Source of the DNA: Cryptomeria japonica | Taxonomy: Eukaryota > Streptophyta > Pinopsida > Cupressales > Cupressaceae | Direction: 5' to 3' | Assembly: GCF_030272615.1 (NCBI RefSeq) | Contig: NC_081415.1 | Span: forward strand, 627,293,240 to 627,357,239 | DNA: 64,000 bases | Shown: in pieces, positions 45,619-56,178 of the stretch | Numbering within the stretch: position 1 is the first letter of the stretch | Layout: each line of letters opens with the position of its first letter | Notes under the pieces: generated by a model | Seen by the model: the letters and a program-made list of their open reading frames with translations, nothing else | Databases searched by the model: none | Told to the model about the DNA's origin: nothing | Made by a program: the position numbers and the translations under genes

Positions 45619-46230
45619 TGTCACAATCAGACATGGGTGAGACTCCTTAGGGTGGTGAAGGGATTGAGATGTCAGACAAGGGTGAGACTGAGACTCCTCG
45701 GGGTGGTGAAGGGATTGGGATGTTAGACAAGGGTAAGACTCCTCAGGGCAGTGAAACTGAAGGGATTGGGAGGCCATCAAAATGCACAAAACTTAAACTT
45801 AAAGATACTACCATAAAGTCTTTCTTTGGAATTGGCAAAGTTTCTGGTCCATTAACTTCTGCAGTTGCAAAAGCCATTCACAGTAGCTCACCACCACCAC
45901 AAGGTGGGATTGTCATTGCGTTAAATGCATCAAATGAGGATGACAATACCGACATGGCATAAGATGTTCTAAGGGATATACACAATGAGATAATTCACTC
46001 GGATGCAAATGCTAGTACTGAAGATGATGTTGGTAGGAAGAAAAGAAAAAGGAAAGTAAAACTGGGGCGAGAGTGGGAGATGACAAGGAGTTTTATATCT
46101 TACTGGTTGACCTACACAATGGATATTATAAATCATTTCAAGAAGTCTTGCACCCACTTCCCTATCATTTTCCAATCTCGGGCAAAACGACAACAAGGAA
46201 ATAGTATCCCGAACCCATGGAACAAAAATG
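45619..46230 (+). pseudogene. Unrecognised decayed ORF with repeated N-terminus
   Basis: From ATG 45619 the frame reads MSQSDMGETP, a TAG, then GGEGIEMSDKGETETPRGGE, a roughly 20-residue repeated unit. Next comes KLKLKDTTIKSFFGIGKVSG, a TAA at 45960, an acidic stretch and a basic GRKKRKRKVKLGREWEM. The frame is lost after about 46200. The composition (Ser/Pro/acid linker, then Lys/Arg cluster) would suit the N-terminus of a transposon or nuclear protein. I do not recognise the family. Confidence 0.4.
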
Positions 46231-46426
46231 TTAGAATCATAAGGAGGCTTATTATTCTAATCCAACACAATACCAATACCACTCTTTATTAGAGCTTTGA
46301 TAAATGAATCTCTATGACTTGGATCGAGACTCTCATAATTCCTTGCCAACTTTCCAAGGTCAATTTGGACATTTGAGTTTTGGGCTTCAAATCCTAGGTT
46401 CAACAAATGAGCAAATTCTCCCTCGT

Positions 46427-46806
46427 TTATGGATAGAATTCCTCTTTTGTATTTTTATTGACAATTACTTTTTTATCTTCATCATAATTTTCAGCGACAA
46501 AATCAGGGCAAAGGAATACTTCAGGTAACACCATGCTTCCCAATCTAGCATCCCACAATGCGATTTTATATGTTCTTTGTTTTAATAGTGGGTTGAAAAC
46601 AATAATTTTTTTGCCCTGCATGCATCTGCCGCCTTACTAGACAATACATATCTAATATCTATGATACGCTTTTCACCATGGATAGCAGGGTCATAAATAT
46701 CATGGTATTCATCAGTGAAACCTGGTGTTTTAACCAATTCGGTTAGGTACATTTTTTTTTTCACTTGGCTTCTTGTTGAACTACTGCTTCCCGTTTTCCC
46801 CATCAC
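46427..46806 (-). pseudogene. Unrecognised ORF with a likely homopolymer frameshift
   Basis: From ATG 46806 the minus strand reads MMGKTGSSSSTRSQ, then MYLTELVKTPGFTDEYHDIY and IIDIRYVLSSKAADAC. A second frame overlapping at an A7 run (about 46611) continues KKIIVFNPLLKQRTYKIALW, then LPEVFLCPDFVAENYDEDKK. One extra A would join them. No family was recognised. Confidence 0.35.
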
Positions 46807-47221
46807 TGTTGTTGTTAATAATTCAAAATAATGCTAGATAAAAACTTGAAAAATGCTAACCCTTAAATTGGACCATGAGATTAAAAAAAGAAAAAAAGGT
46901 GGGATGTAGGTGTTCTAGATTTTACCTGGAATTTCTATTTCACTAGATTGGCGTAGCTAGTCTCTGTTGCAACTTGCATTCCTCAATCTAGTAGTTGTTT
47001 TTGAATCTCCCTCGATTTACTGGTTTGCCCATGAAATGAAATACGATTATGATTTATGAGTTTCTTATTTTGAAAACTCTGAAAAGTACAAAAGTAATAC
47101 CTAAAGGGTAAAATATCTAGAATCATGTTGTAATTTTATTAATTATTATTAATAACTATTTGATACCGAAGGACAAAATATTCATTACTTCAGTATAAAT
47201 TATGAGGACATTAAATGTAAA

Positions 47222-47775
47222 ACGTTCAATTTCGGGCGAAGTTCTCACAAATGTGTTCACTTCTCACATTCAGGCCAAAATCCACCCTAAGTTGTTGATC
47301 TTTGCTCATCCAACGGATGATGGTACCTATTGTCAGATGTCGTGGGTCCCATGACTTCTACCATTTTTTGGGCACGTCACCATACTCGTGTCACTTTTCG
47401 GGACTATTTTTTAAGTTTGTTTAATCATTTTAAACTTCTGCCTAAAAAATAGCTTTATAGACTTAATTATATTTAATTAAATTTAAAAAGTTCAATTCCA
47501 GGTGAAGTTCTCCCAAATGTGTTCACTTCCCACATTTAGGCTGAAATCCACCCTAAGCCGTTGATCTTTGCTCATCCAACGAACGATGGTACCTGTTGTC
47601 AGATGTCGTGGGTCCCATGACTTTTGCCATTTCTCGGGCACATCACCAATGACCATACTTGTGTCACTTTTGGGGTCTATTTTTTGTCTGTTTAATCATT
47701 TTAAACTTCTACCCAAAAAAGAGCTTTATAGACTTAATTATATTTAATTAAAATTAAAACGTTCAATTATGGGCT
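47222..47775. repeat. Tandem duplication, period about 270 bp
   Basis: Two diverged copies (47222-47487 and 47488-47759) and the first few bases of a third. Shared blocks include AAATGTGTTCACTTC, GATCTTTGCTCATCCAACG, TCAGATGTCGTGGGTCCCAT and GACTTAATTATATTTAATTA. Confidence 0.85.
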
Positions 47776-48460
47776 CGCTCGCGAGGTAAAATGTCTAAAG
47801 AAGTGATCAAGCCACGAGCTGGCGACAAGTTGGTTTGGGTTTACATCACGAGGTCTCTAGCTTTTTGGGTGTTCGTGTTTTATGTTAATGAGCTGGAGAT
47901 TGTTAATGGAATTGCTTTGGTCGCAAGGTCTCGAGTTGGTCTGATGTCATACATTATAGCTGCGAGAGTTAGTGAGTAACTCATTTCACACAGTTGTCGC
48001 TAGCTCTCATGTTTGTTTAATGTTAGCATTTTTAGGTCGTGAGCTAGCGACTAGACAGTTTGTGGTTAAGTTTTATGGTTATCACTAGCTCGCAAAGTTA
48101 AATGTTTGAAGACCTGATCAAGCCATGAGCTTGCGAGTGAAGTTCTAGCGGTTAAGAGATAAATAGATTTATGTTGGCAAGTATGCGAAAAGGGTTAAAG
48201 TTACCACTATCTCCAAGTCGTTGCGGTGATGAGGACTTAACATTTTGTGGTCGAGAATTAGTGAGTAGCGGTTTAGTTTCCCTCAGTCGCTAGATCTTGA
48301 GGTTATGAAGTCTTAGCATTTTTAGCTTGTGAGTTGGATATAGAGTCGTAAGGGCTTGTCGCTAGGTCGCGATATTTTCTAATGGGTAGTCTTTCAGGAA
48401 AAGAGTTGACGACTGTGTGCCACGTGTTTTAATGACTTAACTTGGACTATTGAGGTGCCA
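47776..48460. other. GC-richer stretch with repeated GAGCTAGCGAC words
   Basis: Words such as CGAGCT, GCTAGCGAC and GTCGCTAG recur on both strands. No coding sequence is supported. Confidence 0.3.
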
Positions 48461-48461
48461 A

Positions 48462-48668
48462 TATATTTTTTTAAGTTTTGGAAAAAGGTTGAAATTGCCA
48501 ATACATTTTTTTTTATGGTTTGAAAATATCTTGAAATCGCCAATATTTTTTTTTATGGCTTGAAAATAGGTTGAAATCGCCAATATATTTTTTTAATGGT
48601 TTGAAAATAGGTTGAAATCGCCAATATTTTTTTTTATGGTTTGAAAATAGATTGAAATCGCCAATGCA
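48462..48668. repeat. Minisatellite, about 43-bp unit, five copies
   Basis: Units contain GGTTTGAAAATAGGTTGAAA then TCGCCAATATTTTTTT. Lengths vary through the T run. Confidence 0.85.
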
Positions 48669-48887
48669 AATAATTTTTTCTAGTTTTAAAATCATTACAA
48701 TTCGCCCATCCAAAATTTAAAAACATTACAATTCGCCTGGATTTTTCACAAACTTTGAGCGATCATGAATGATTCGCCAATGGGGATTATTATTTTTTCT
48801 CTGTAAACCACAAAATTTTGCCAGTAAAATTAAAATTTTCCTTTGCAATTATACACCTTTTCACTAGGTTTTTACACCTTGTTCGAG

Positions 48888-48898
48888 GGGGGGGGGGG
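48888..48898. repeat. G homopolymer
   Basis: About ten G in a row. A shorter G run occurs near 28501, left of the transposase pseudogene. Confidence 0.6.
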
Positions 48899-49168
48899 TT
48901 TCTTAAAGTTTTCCCTGATACTTTTATATTTGAACTAGAGCTTGAACTCATGTTTAATTTGAACTAGGACTGGATATATATATTTTTGGACCATATTAAA
49001 ACTTAGAGATGATTTTTTAATATTGGATCATATCTAGCTTTGTTTTTTTACATGGTGAACATTGGTTTTCATTTATTGTTATGCATGCTCAAGGTTGAAA
49101 TTCTTTTATATTTATGATTTTATGTATTCTTCAATTACATACATACATGTGCTTTTATATGTGATATA

Positions 49169-50208
49169 CATCCCCTTAAGACATTGTCTTTGGACATCCC
49201 CTTAAGACATCCTAATAGGTCCTAACTTTAGATCCCCTTATGTGAAGTATGCTAAATTATATAAATTGCTACATATGCATGCTTGGTTGAAAAGCTTTTA
49301 AATGTATTCTTTTATATTATACATCCCCTTAAGAAATCCTTTTTGGCCATCCCCTTAAGACATCCTCTTTGGACATCCCCTTAAGACGTCCTAATAGGTC
49401 CTTTCTTTGAGTTCACACACATGTAACATCAATTACACCATATATATATATATATATATACATTGTTATTCAATTTTTCATGAGTTCACACACATGTAAA
49501 TTCCTTTCTTTGTTACATTAGATTATTAGTGATTATTTATATTACTTGAATTAGATTATTAGTAATTATTTATATAGCTTGATTAAGAAATTATTAGTAA
49601 TTATTTATATTTCTTGATTAAGAACAAGACACTAGTCATAATTGCATTATTCATATTTATTAGTGATTTTTTATATTACTTGAAATTTAGAAAATACATT
49701 TTGATTTTTCATTGACATCCCCTTAAGACATCCCATTTATAAGAAAAATCTAGGTATAGTCCTAGGATGTAGTCTTAAATAACGTTAAACTCTAGATTAA
49801 TATCAAACTTAGCTCTTACTTTAGTTTAGTTGTGAAGAAAAGCAAACACCCCATACTACTTGTGGTCATCGCCATTAAATTTTAAGTGTTACAACAAACA
49901 CAACATGTAATATTGTTAATAATATTTCCACAACCTACTAAAATGATCAATAAACCTATATAAATACCAATACCAATACCAACCATAAAACCTAGTATAT
50001 ATCATTTGCATATCAATCTAACTGAAATGTAACACATGAAATTTGAACATTGTAACACATAAAATAAACATGTAACTCAGAATTATGAAATTTGTATGAA
50101 CACATAACACAACTAAGTAGACAAAGTCAATAATAATTAGTTCAAAGAAATTGAGTACTAATTTAGCATGTATTATGATCCCCTTAAGACATCCCCTTAA
50201 GACATCCT
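49169..50208. repeat. Cluster of CATCCCCTTAAGACATCC repeats
   Basis: Eight close matches start near 49169, 49195, 49322, 49348, 49374, 49716, 50177 and 50190. Within groups several are spaced exactly 26 bases apart. Each contains the palindrome CTTAAG. Between them is AT-rich sequence with no gene. Confidence 0.8.
49438..49460. repeat. TA microsatellite
   Basis: About eleven TA units. A second, longer AT run lies at about 51215-51249. Confidence 0.85.
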
Positions 50209-50209
50209 T

Positions 50210-51209
50210 TATTGACTATATTATGCACTAAATAATAAATTATAAATATTAAGAAAAGGTGTTGATGAATTAGGAGAGTGATCTAGTGTGCACCTAATTC
50301 AGAGTGAGAGCTCATTGTAACACATAAAATAAACATGTACAACACTCACTATAGTTATAATTAGACTTAAATAACTAAAGTTATAATTAGAAGTTGAAAT
50401 GGTGAAGCTCGCTATATAGTATTTATTGCACCAAAGGGTTCTAGGATCTCAAAAGGTTCCACAAAGTGATATGCAAGTTTGGAAGACAAAAATTAATCAA
50501 GCTTGTCAGTGGTTAATTTATTAGAAACACTCTCTCCGATACATGACTATTATGATGTATATATTTTTGTCATTTATAAATTTTCTAAAAATCCACTACA
50601 TTTCCCAATTGCTAATCAATCTAAGTTTGGTCTTTCATCTTTTCTAGTTCATTTGGATCCACAACTACCATGTCCAAGCCTATTTGTTAAGCATACAATA
50701 CTTGAGCTTACGAACCTCCAATGAATAAATGAGAAGTGTGTTTATGGTTAGTGTTATCATATGCAAACTCAATTAATGGTAAATAAGTTCCCATCTTTTT
50801 GTTTACAAGTCCTCAAGAATTTGGTTCACTCTCTTTTTGTTGATCAATCTTAAGGTGATGGGTTGATCTATAGTCCAATTCACTTCCCAATTATGTGTAT
50901 GTTTTTCCAAAGCCTTGACATTATCGAGGTGTCTCAAATATGATCTTATCAAACTTACCTTTATTAAATATGATATTCTTTGGAACTCCATGAAACTAAA
51001 AGATCTCTTAAACTCTTGGAAGGTATACATGGATGCCTATATGTCATTAGACAAATTGTTTGTAACTTATATTCTCTTATATTGTTTGTAATTATATGTT
51101 TTTTTGGTTGTATATGTTTTTTGGTTGTATATGTTTTGGTTGTATATGTTTTTAATTATATGTAATTAAAACAATATATATACATATATTATTATTAAAA
51201 CAATTAAAA

Positions 51210-51251
<42 letters not shown>

Positions 51252-51300
51252 TACTAAAACAATCAAAAAATTAAAAATCTATACATATAAATTATTAGAA
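50210..51300. other. AT-rich DNA without supported genes
   Basis: A faint pol-like phrase at 50503-50720 (LLETLSPIHDYYDVYIF) resembles nothing specific. A phrase GTATATGTTTTTTGGTTGTA repeats near 51105. Confidence 0.35.
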
Positions 51301-51329
51301 CAATTAAAATAAAAAAAAGCCTTTCAGCC

Positions 51330-51560
51330 CTACCTTGCTCGGTCGAAAGTCTTCTTATCCCCCCTCCCGCTCCAGCTATTTCAGACTGTGCAAATGGGGG
51401 GCTAGGTGCAGTCAGCGAGTATATGTAGGGTCAGGTAGTACTCAGTCGAGTCCTACTCGACCGAGTATACCTCACCACCCGTCCTCCACATAGGCACCAT
51501 ATGGTGCCATGCAGACTCAGCCAAGCAGGATTTCTTTTTCGCTCGCACTTAGCTAAAAGT
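51330..51560. other. GC-rich island with palindromes
   Basis: It contains the 16-base palindrome GGCACCATATGGTGCC at about 51485 and repeated TCGGTCGA/TCGACCGA words. It resembles in style the island at 28520-28640 (both hold CCACATAGGCA followed by CAGCC/CAGCCA). The two could be ends of one large element, but no clean terminal inverted repeat was found. Confidence 0.35.
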
Positions 51561-51587
51561 GTGACACAACACTATGCTTTCACCCAT

Positions 51588-51649
51588 ATGTGTGTGTGTG
51601 TGCGCGTGCGCGTGCGCGTGCATGTGTGTGTGTGTACACACACACACAT
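51588..51649. repeat. Alternating purine-pyrimidine palindromic microsatellite
   Basis: (TG)n, then CGTGCG repeats, (TG)n and (AC)n in a row. The right half TGTGTGTGTACACACACACA is self-complementary. Confidence 0.85.
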
Positions 51650-53350
51650 ATTACTTCACAAGTGAATACCTCATCATAATTATCATACATCACAACTAAT
51701 AAAGTAAAAATCATTTGACATGGTAGATACACGCAACAATTTATATCTCATCTTGAATAACTATGATTTTATACATCCTTCCCTTCAAATTTGGACCAAA
51801 ATCACAAAAATGTATCTATCCAATATGAATCATTTCATTTTAGGCTCATTCAACTACACAATTAAAATATTTGTTTTCTTTTCCCATTTCTATTTGTGTG
51901 GAGTTGTATTCTTTTCATTTGTTTTTACTGTCACTATTTTACAAATATAGTAAGCACATATGCATTAATAGCCATTAAATTGTCTTTCAAATTCCATTAT
52001 ATTTGACACTATCAAACATAACTTATATTTAAATCTTATCTTAAGAACATATGATCTAGATTCATTTCATGTCTCACTAGCAAGAAGGATTTCTACAAAA
52101 TGGAGATTTTGAATCCAAGAACTTAAGTGTCTAGGGTAAAAGCGACTTAATTTCTAAAAACCTATGAAAAAATAAAATAAGTGTAAATAAATACAATGCT
52201 AATATCAATTAAATAAAAAAATAGTCAATGATTTCATGCCTTATCCCAATTATCTACATATCAAGAAACAAGAAACAAAATCATCCTACCAACATTTGGC
52301 ACAAATTTCATAGCAATGCTACCTTGTTTTTAGTATTCGAAGGGGTAGAGAATGGAGAAACATCTAATAGTAGGAAAAAAATTAATATTTATTTTTCAAA
52401 TATATAAGAACATGAATTCTAAAGTAAATAAAATATATAGTGAATAATCTATTTTGTTTCCACTAAAATAGTTATGTGATTAAGATATGTGGTAAATAAT
52501 TGTTTTGTATTTGCTTTTATTTTAAAAAATTATAGAAAAAATAGTTATAAAAAACTAATGTATTCTTGAAAATAAAATAATATATAAACTATTGAAATAG
52601 TTTACTTTCATAATATATTGACATAATGATATTTTCAAAAATAACTAAAACTGGAAATTGGAAGACTTAGATGGAGCAATTGAAGCATGAGGGTTAGAGG
52701 GGGTTTCAAGTAGCTTAAGTGCTACTTTTGTAGATTTGTAGGACAAGGAGCATCCCCCAAATAGCCCTACCTTCTTTCTTTGCTACCATTCAATAATTTG
52801 AGTGGGTTTCACATGGATAGGTGTGGTTTGGTTGTCATTCCTTTGTCTAGTCAAGTTTTTCAATCTACTTTGTCTTTATTGTAGTTGTCATTATGGTGGA
52901 CTTTAGGGGTCTAGGGGACCCCCATTTCTTACCTTTTAAGGAAATAGTCAATATGATGAAACCTCTTCGTCAAGTCATGAAAATGTTAGCAATTTGTTTG
53001 GTACATGCAACTCATTAATTGTTGTCCAATCCTTGAGGTTTCATCCAAAAACTAATGATTGATTGGAGAAAATAAAAAACACCCCATTTTCGTTGTCATT
53101 CTAGAGACCGTTGTTAAAGATGTCTTATTTTTGTTGGAGCACACCCTTATATACGATGATGGTGAAAAATGGGTTTGGGTTGTTTAGGACCTAATCCCAC
53201 TTTCCTCCATACATTGGAATATGAAAGAGCCTAAGGAGATGATTCACTTTGACTTCCTCTTATGAAAGAGAGTCAAGGAATATCTTTAGGGGTTTTATTC
53301 CTTTGTTGCTATGAGGGGAAATGAGCTAGATGTAGCAAATGATAAAGTAA
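51650..53350. other. Unassigned DNA before the second LTR element
   Basis: AT-rich to 52.6 kb, then more balanced. No supported gene, and no family-level match was recognised. Confidence 0.4.
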
Positions 53351-54759
53351 GCTAGAGAAATGAACGAAAATGACTATATAAATTGCAATAACAAAAAGAT
53401 ACAAAACTGAAACTGAGACACAAATTACAAAACTAGTAATGAAACTCAGATGTGCACTTGTCACAAAAAATTGAGCCTAATTGAGCCAAACCAGGGTGTT
53501 GGGTTCCTTAATCCTAGTTACTGTGTTGAGCTACAAATCTATGAACTGTAGATTGAAGACGTAGGAAGCCAAACTGCCAAAAAGTGCAAAGGACCAGGGC
53601 ACTGGCGCCATGAACATAATGTAAATGTAAATGCTTCAAATCACAAATGTAACATGGATCTAAAGCAATAATGTAAATTTGAAAACAAGTGATGTGACAC
53701 TCACATGGAGATATAAAAATAACATGAAACCATACTAAACCCTAAGGGAGAGGTACAAGCCAATGAATAATCAGTTATCTCCTTATTATTCTTCAATATC
53801 TCCAAAGCTTCAATTGATGATGACAATGGTTGATGAAGACTTGATGAATGCTTGATTTGTTGATTGAAGACTTCACATAAACCTACACTTTCACTTCATA
53901 AGAGGTTCCTTCAATTGCTAGAGAATGGATCCTTCAAATGAGGAAAGGAAAGGTTATATATATGAAACCCTAACTTTATTTTTGATGATAGGCTTGTTTA
54001 TGGTAAAAATGGAAACAAAAATATTGAAAGATTAAATGAATTCAACCACGAAACCATAGCCTAAAAACAACAAAGATCCACCATAACATATGAAGATTAC
54101 CTAAGACAATGTAAATCAACAAAATCACAAAGATTATACCATCACATGTCCAATAGGGTTTGGATCTCCATTCTTCCTATCTCCATTGATCTTGCTTGAT
54201 ATATTTGCTCTCAAATTTTATGTGTGCACAAGAGCTCAACAAAGAACGAAAATGTGGTTGCAAGTAGGCTTGATCACATGTGAAAGTTCAAAAGCATAGT
54301 TGAGTGTTGATAATGAAGGAAGTATCTCCTTATATAAAAGACACTATAGAAAATGGAGGGATAAGATTAAGAGGTGTAAAAGATAAATGGTCGGCTAGGA
54401 TTAGAGGGTAGGTAGAGAAAATAAGAAAATAATGAGAGGGTAGGTAGTGTAGGAATTAAGAGATGAATGACATGTGTCATAGGTGGAAAAATCTAATGAA
54501 TTAATTAAATAAATAAAGATTTATTTAACTAATAGAAGAAGTGGGATCAATTAGATAAATAAAAGTATTTATTTAATTTAGGAAAAGGGGAATTTAAATA
54601 AATAAAGGTATTTATTTAAATGAGAAATAAGGCTAGAAGAGTATAAATGAACTAATTAAATAAATAAAGATTTATTTAATTAATAGAAGAATTAGGCTAA
54701 AATAATTAAATAAATAAAGATATTTATTTAATTAGACAAGACAATTTTAGGTGTCTACA
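53350..54759 (-). repeat. 3' LTR of the second element
   Basis: On the minus strand it starts TGTAGACACCTAAAATTG right after the polypurine tract. The 54480-54750 part holds five AT-rich palindromic units of the AAATAAATAAAGxTATTTATTT kind. The far end was not pinned down because no second LTR is in the window. Confidence 0.6.
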
Positions 54760-54773
54760 TTTTTCCCCTCTTT
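54760..54773 (-). other. Polypurine tract of the second element
   Basis: Read on the minus strand it is AAAGAGGGGAAAAA, preceded by CATTGTCTC as in the first element at about 41360. Confidence 0.8.
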
Positions 54774-55239
54774 GAGACAATGCAACTTGTCACGTTGTTT
54801 CAAAGAAGATAAGATGAACTGATACAAAGTTACCCCAAGATGGGAATGATATGCCCCCTCAAGAGATTAGATGAAAATGTTTGAAAAGATCACAGACAAT
54901 CTCTCGATAAGAAAGAAAGGCTAGAAAGGACTGACAAGATAGGATAGAGTGATAGAGTCACGGGATAAAGAAGACTGACGCGAGAGACTAGGGATAGGGA
55001 AGTCTATGAGATAGACTAGGAAGGAAAACATCCTCATTGTCATCTACGCATCTAAGAGATCAGAGTGCAAAGAAAGCAAAGAGCAACCAACAATCATCAG
55101 CAATGGCATTGGTGCATATATTTGATCGTGTTCACCGATATCAGAGGCCACCAGATGCAGGAGAGTCGGTAAATACCACAAAACCTCCTTGTACCTTGTT
55201 ACATTAATTTTTGTCATAAATGCATGCTAGGTAGGGCAA

Positions 55240-55510
55240 TAAATGCGCTTTAGGTAGGTCTAGAAAGATGTCAAGCAGGGGGAAAAATGCTAAGGCGTGT
55301 CTGTGTTGGTTCCAGGTGCATCTAGGTAGGATAGGCGTGTCTGCGTTGGTACCAGGCGCGTCTATGATTGCAATAGTGTCTGTGTTCAATGCAAGTGCGT
55401 CTATGTATTGCAAGCACGTTTGTGCAGGATAGGCACATCTAGGTAGAGCAGAGGCACGTCTGTGCAGGGCAGGTGCATTTGTGAAGTATGCAAGCACGTC
55501 TGTGTCATAA
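55240..55510. repeat. GC-richer degenerate repeat
   Basis: Short units of the GCGTGTCTGTGTTGGTxCCA and AGGCACATCTAGGTAG kind recur about ten times. The first element has a comparable stretch at 40735-40835 in the same position next to the PMD gene. Confidence 0.6.
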
Positions 55511-55907
55511 ATGCATGTTTATGTCTTCAAGGTCAAATTGGTAGTTCTATGATAAACATACGCTATCAATTGGATAAGTTGCTGAGAGGATACACTCAAG
55601 CAAGTCCTCTAGGGAAGACTAGAATAGCAGATAGGGCTAGGATTGACAACTCTATGATAGAACATACATTGCCAATTAGGAAACTTCTCAAGAGGATACA
55701 CTTAAGTAAAGGCCCTAGGATAGGATAGATCGAGGCACTTTGTGATGAACCGGGAGTACCATAGAAATTGACAATTTTGTGATAGAACATACGTTGTCAA
55801 TTGGATTAGGCTGAAATAGACAATTTTGTGATAGAACATACTTTGTTGATTGGATAAGCTACTCAAGAGGATACACTCAAGTAGGTGCCCTAAAAGATAG
55901 GATCAAA

Positions 55908-56117
55908 GCAACACTTTGTGATGAACAAGGAGTACTATTAGGATAAAAAGCAGCACTTTGTGATGAATAGGGAGTACCACTAGGATAAAAAGCAACACTT
56001 TATGATGAACAGGGAGTACCAGTAGGATAAAAAGCAACACTTTGTGATGAATAGGGAGTACCACTAAGATAAAAAGCCGCACTTTGTGATGAACAGGGAA
56101 TGCCACTAGGATTGACA
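55908..56117. repeat. 42-bp tandem repeat, five copies, just before the PMD gene
   Basis: Units start at 55908, 55950, 55992, 56034 and 56076 and contain GCAACACTTTGTGATGAATA then GGGAGTACCACTAGGATAAA. The length is a multiple of three, so minus-strand open frames over it are repetitive shadows. Confidence 0.85.
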
Positions 56118-56178
56118 CAGTTGATTTGCTTGATTGCAAGAGGACCTATCGATGCTGGAGTCATGAGAGAGATTCCCT

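Noticed and set aside
49169-50208. CRISPR-like array of CATCCCCTTAAGACATCC
   Set aside because: Spacing is irregular overall, spacers are not unique short units, there are no cas genes, and the genome is a plant.
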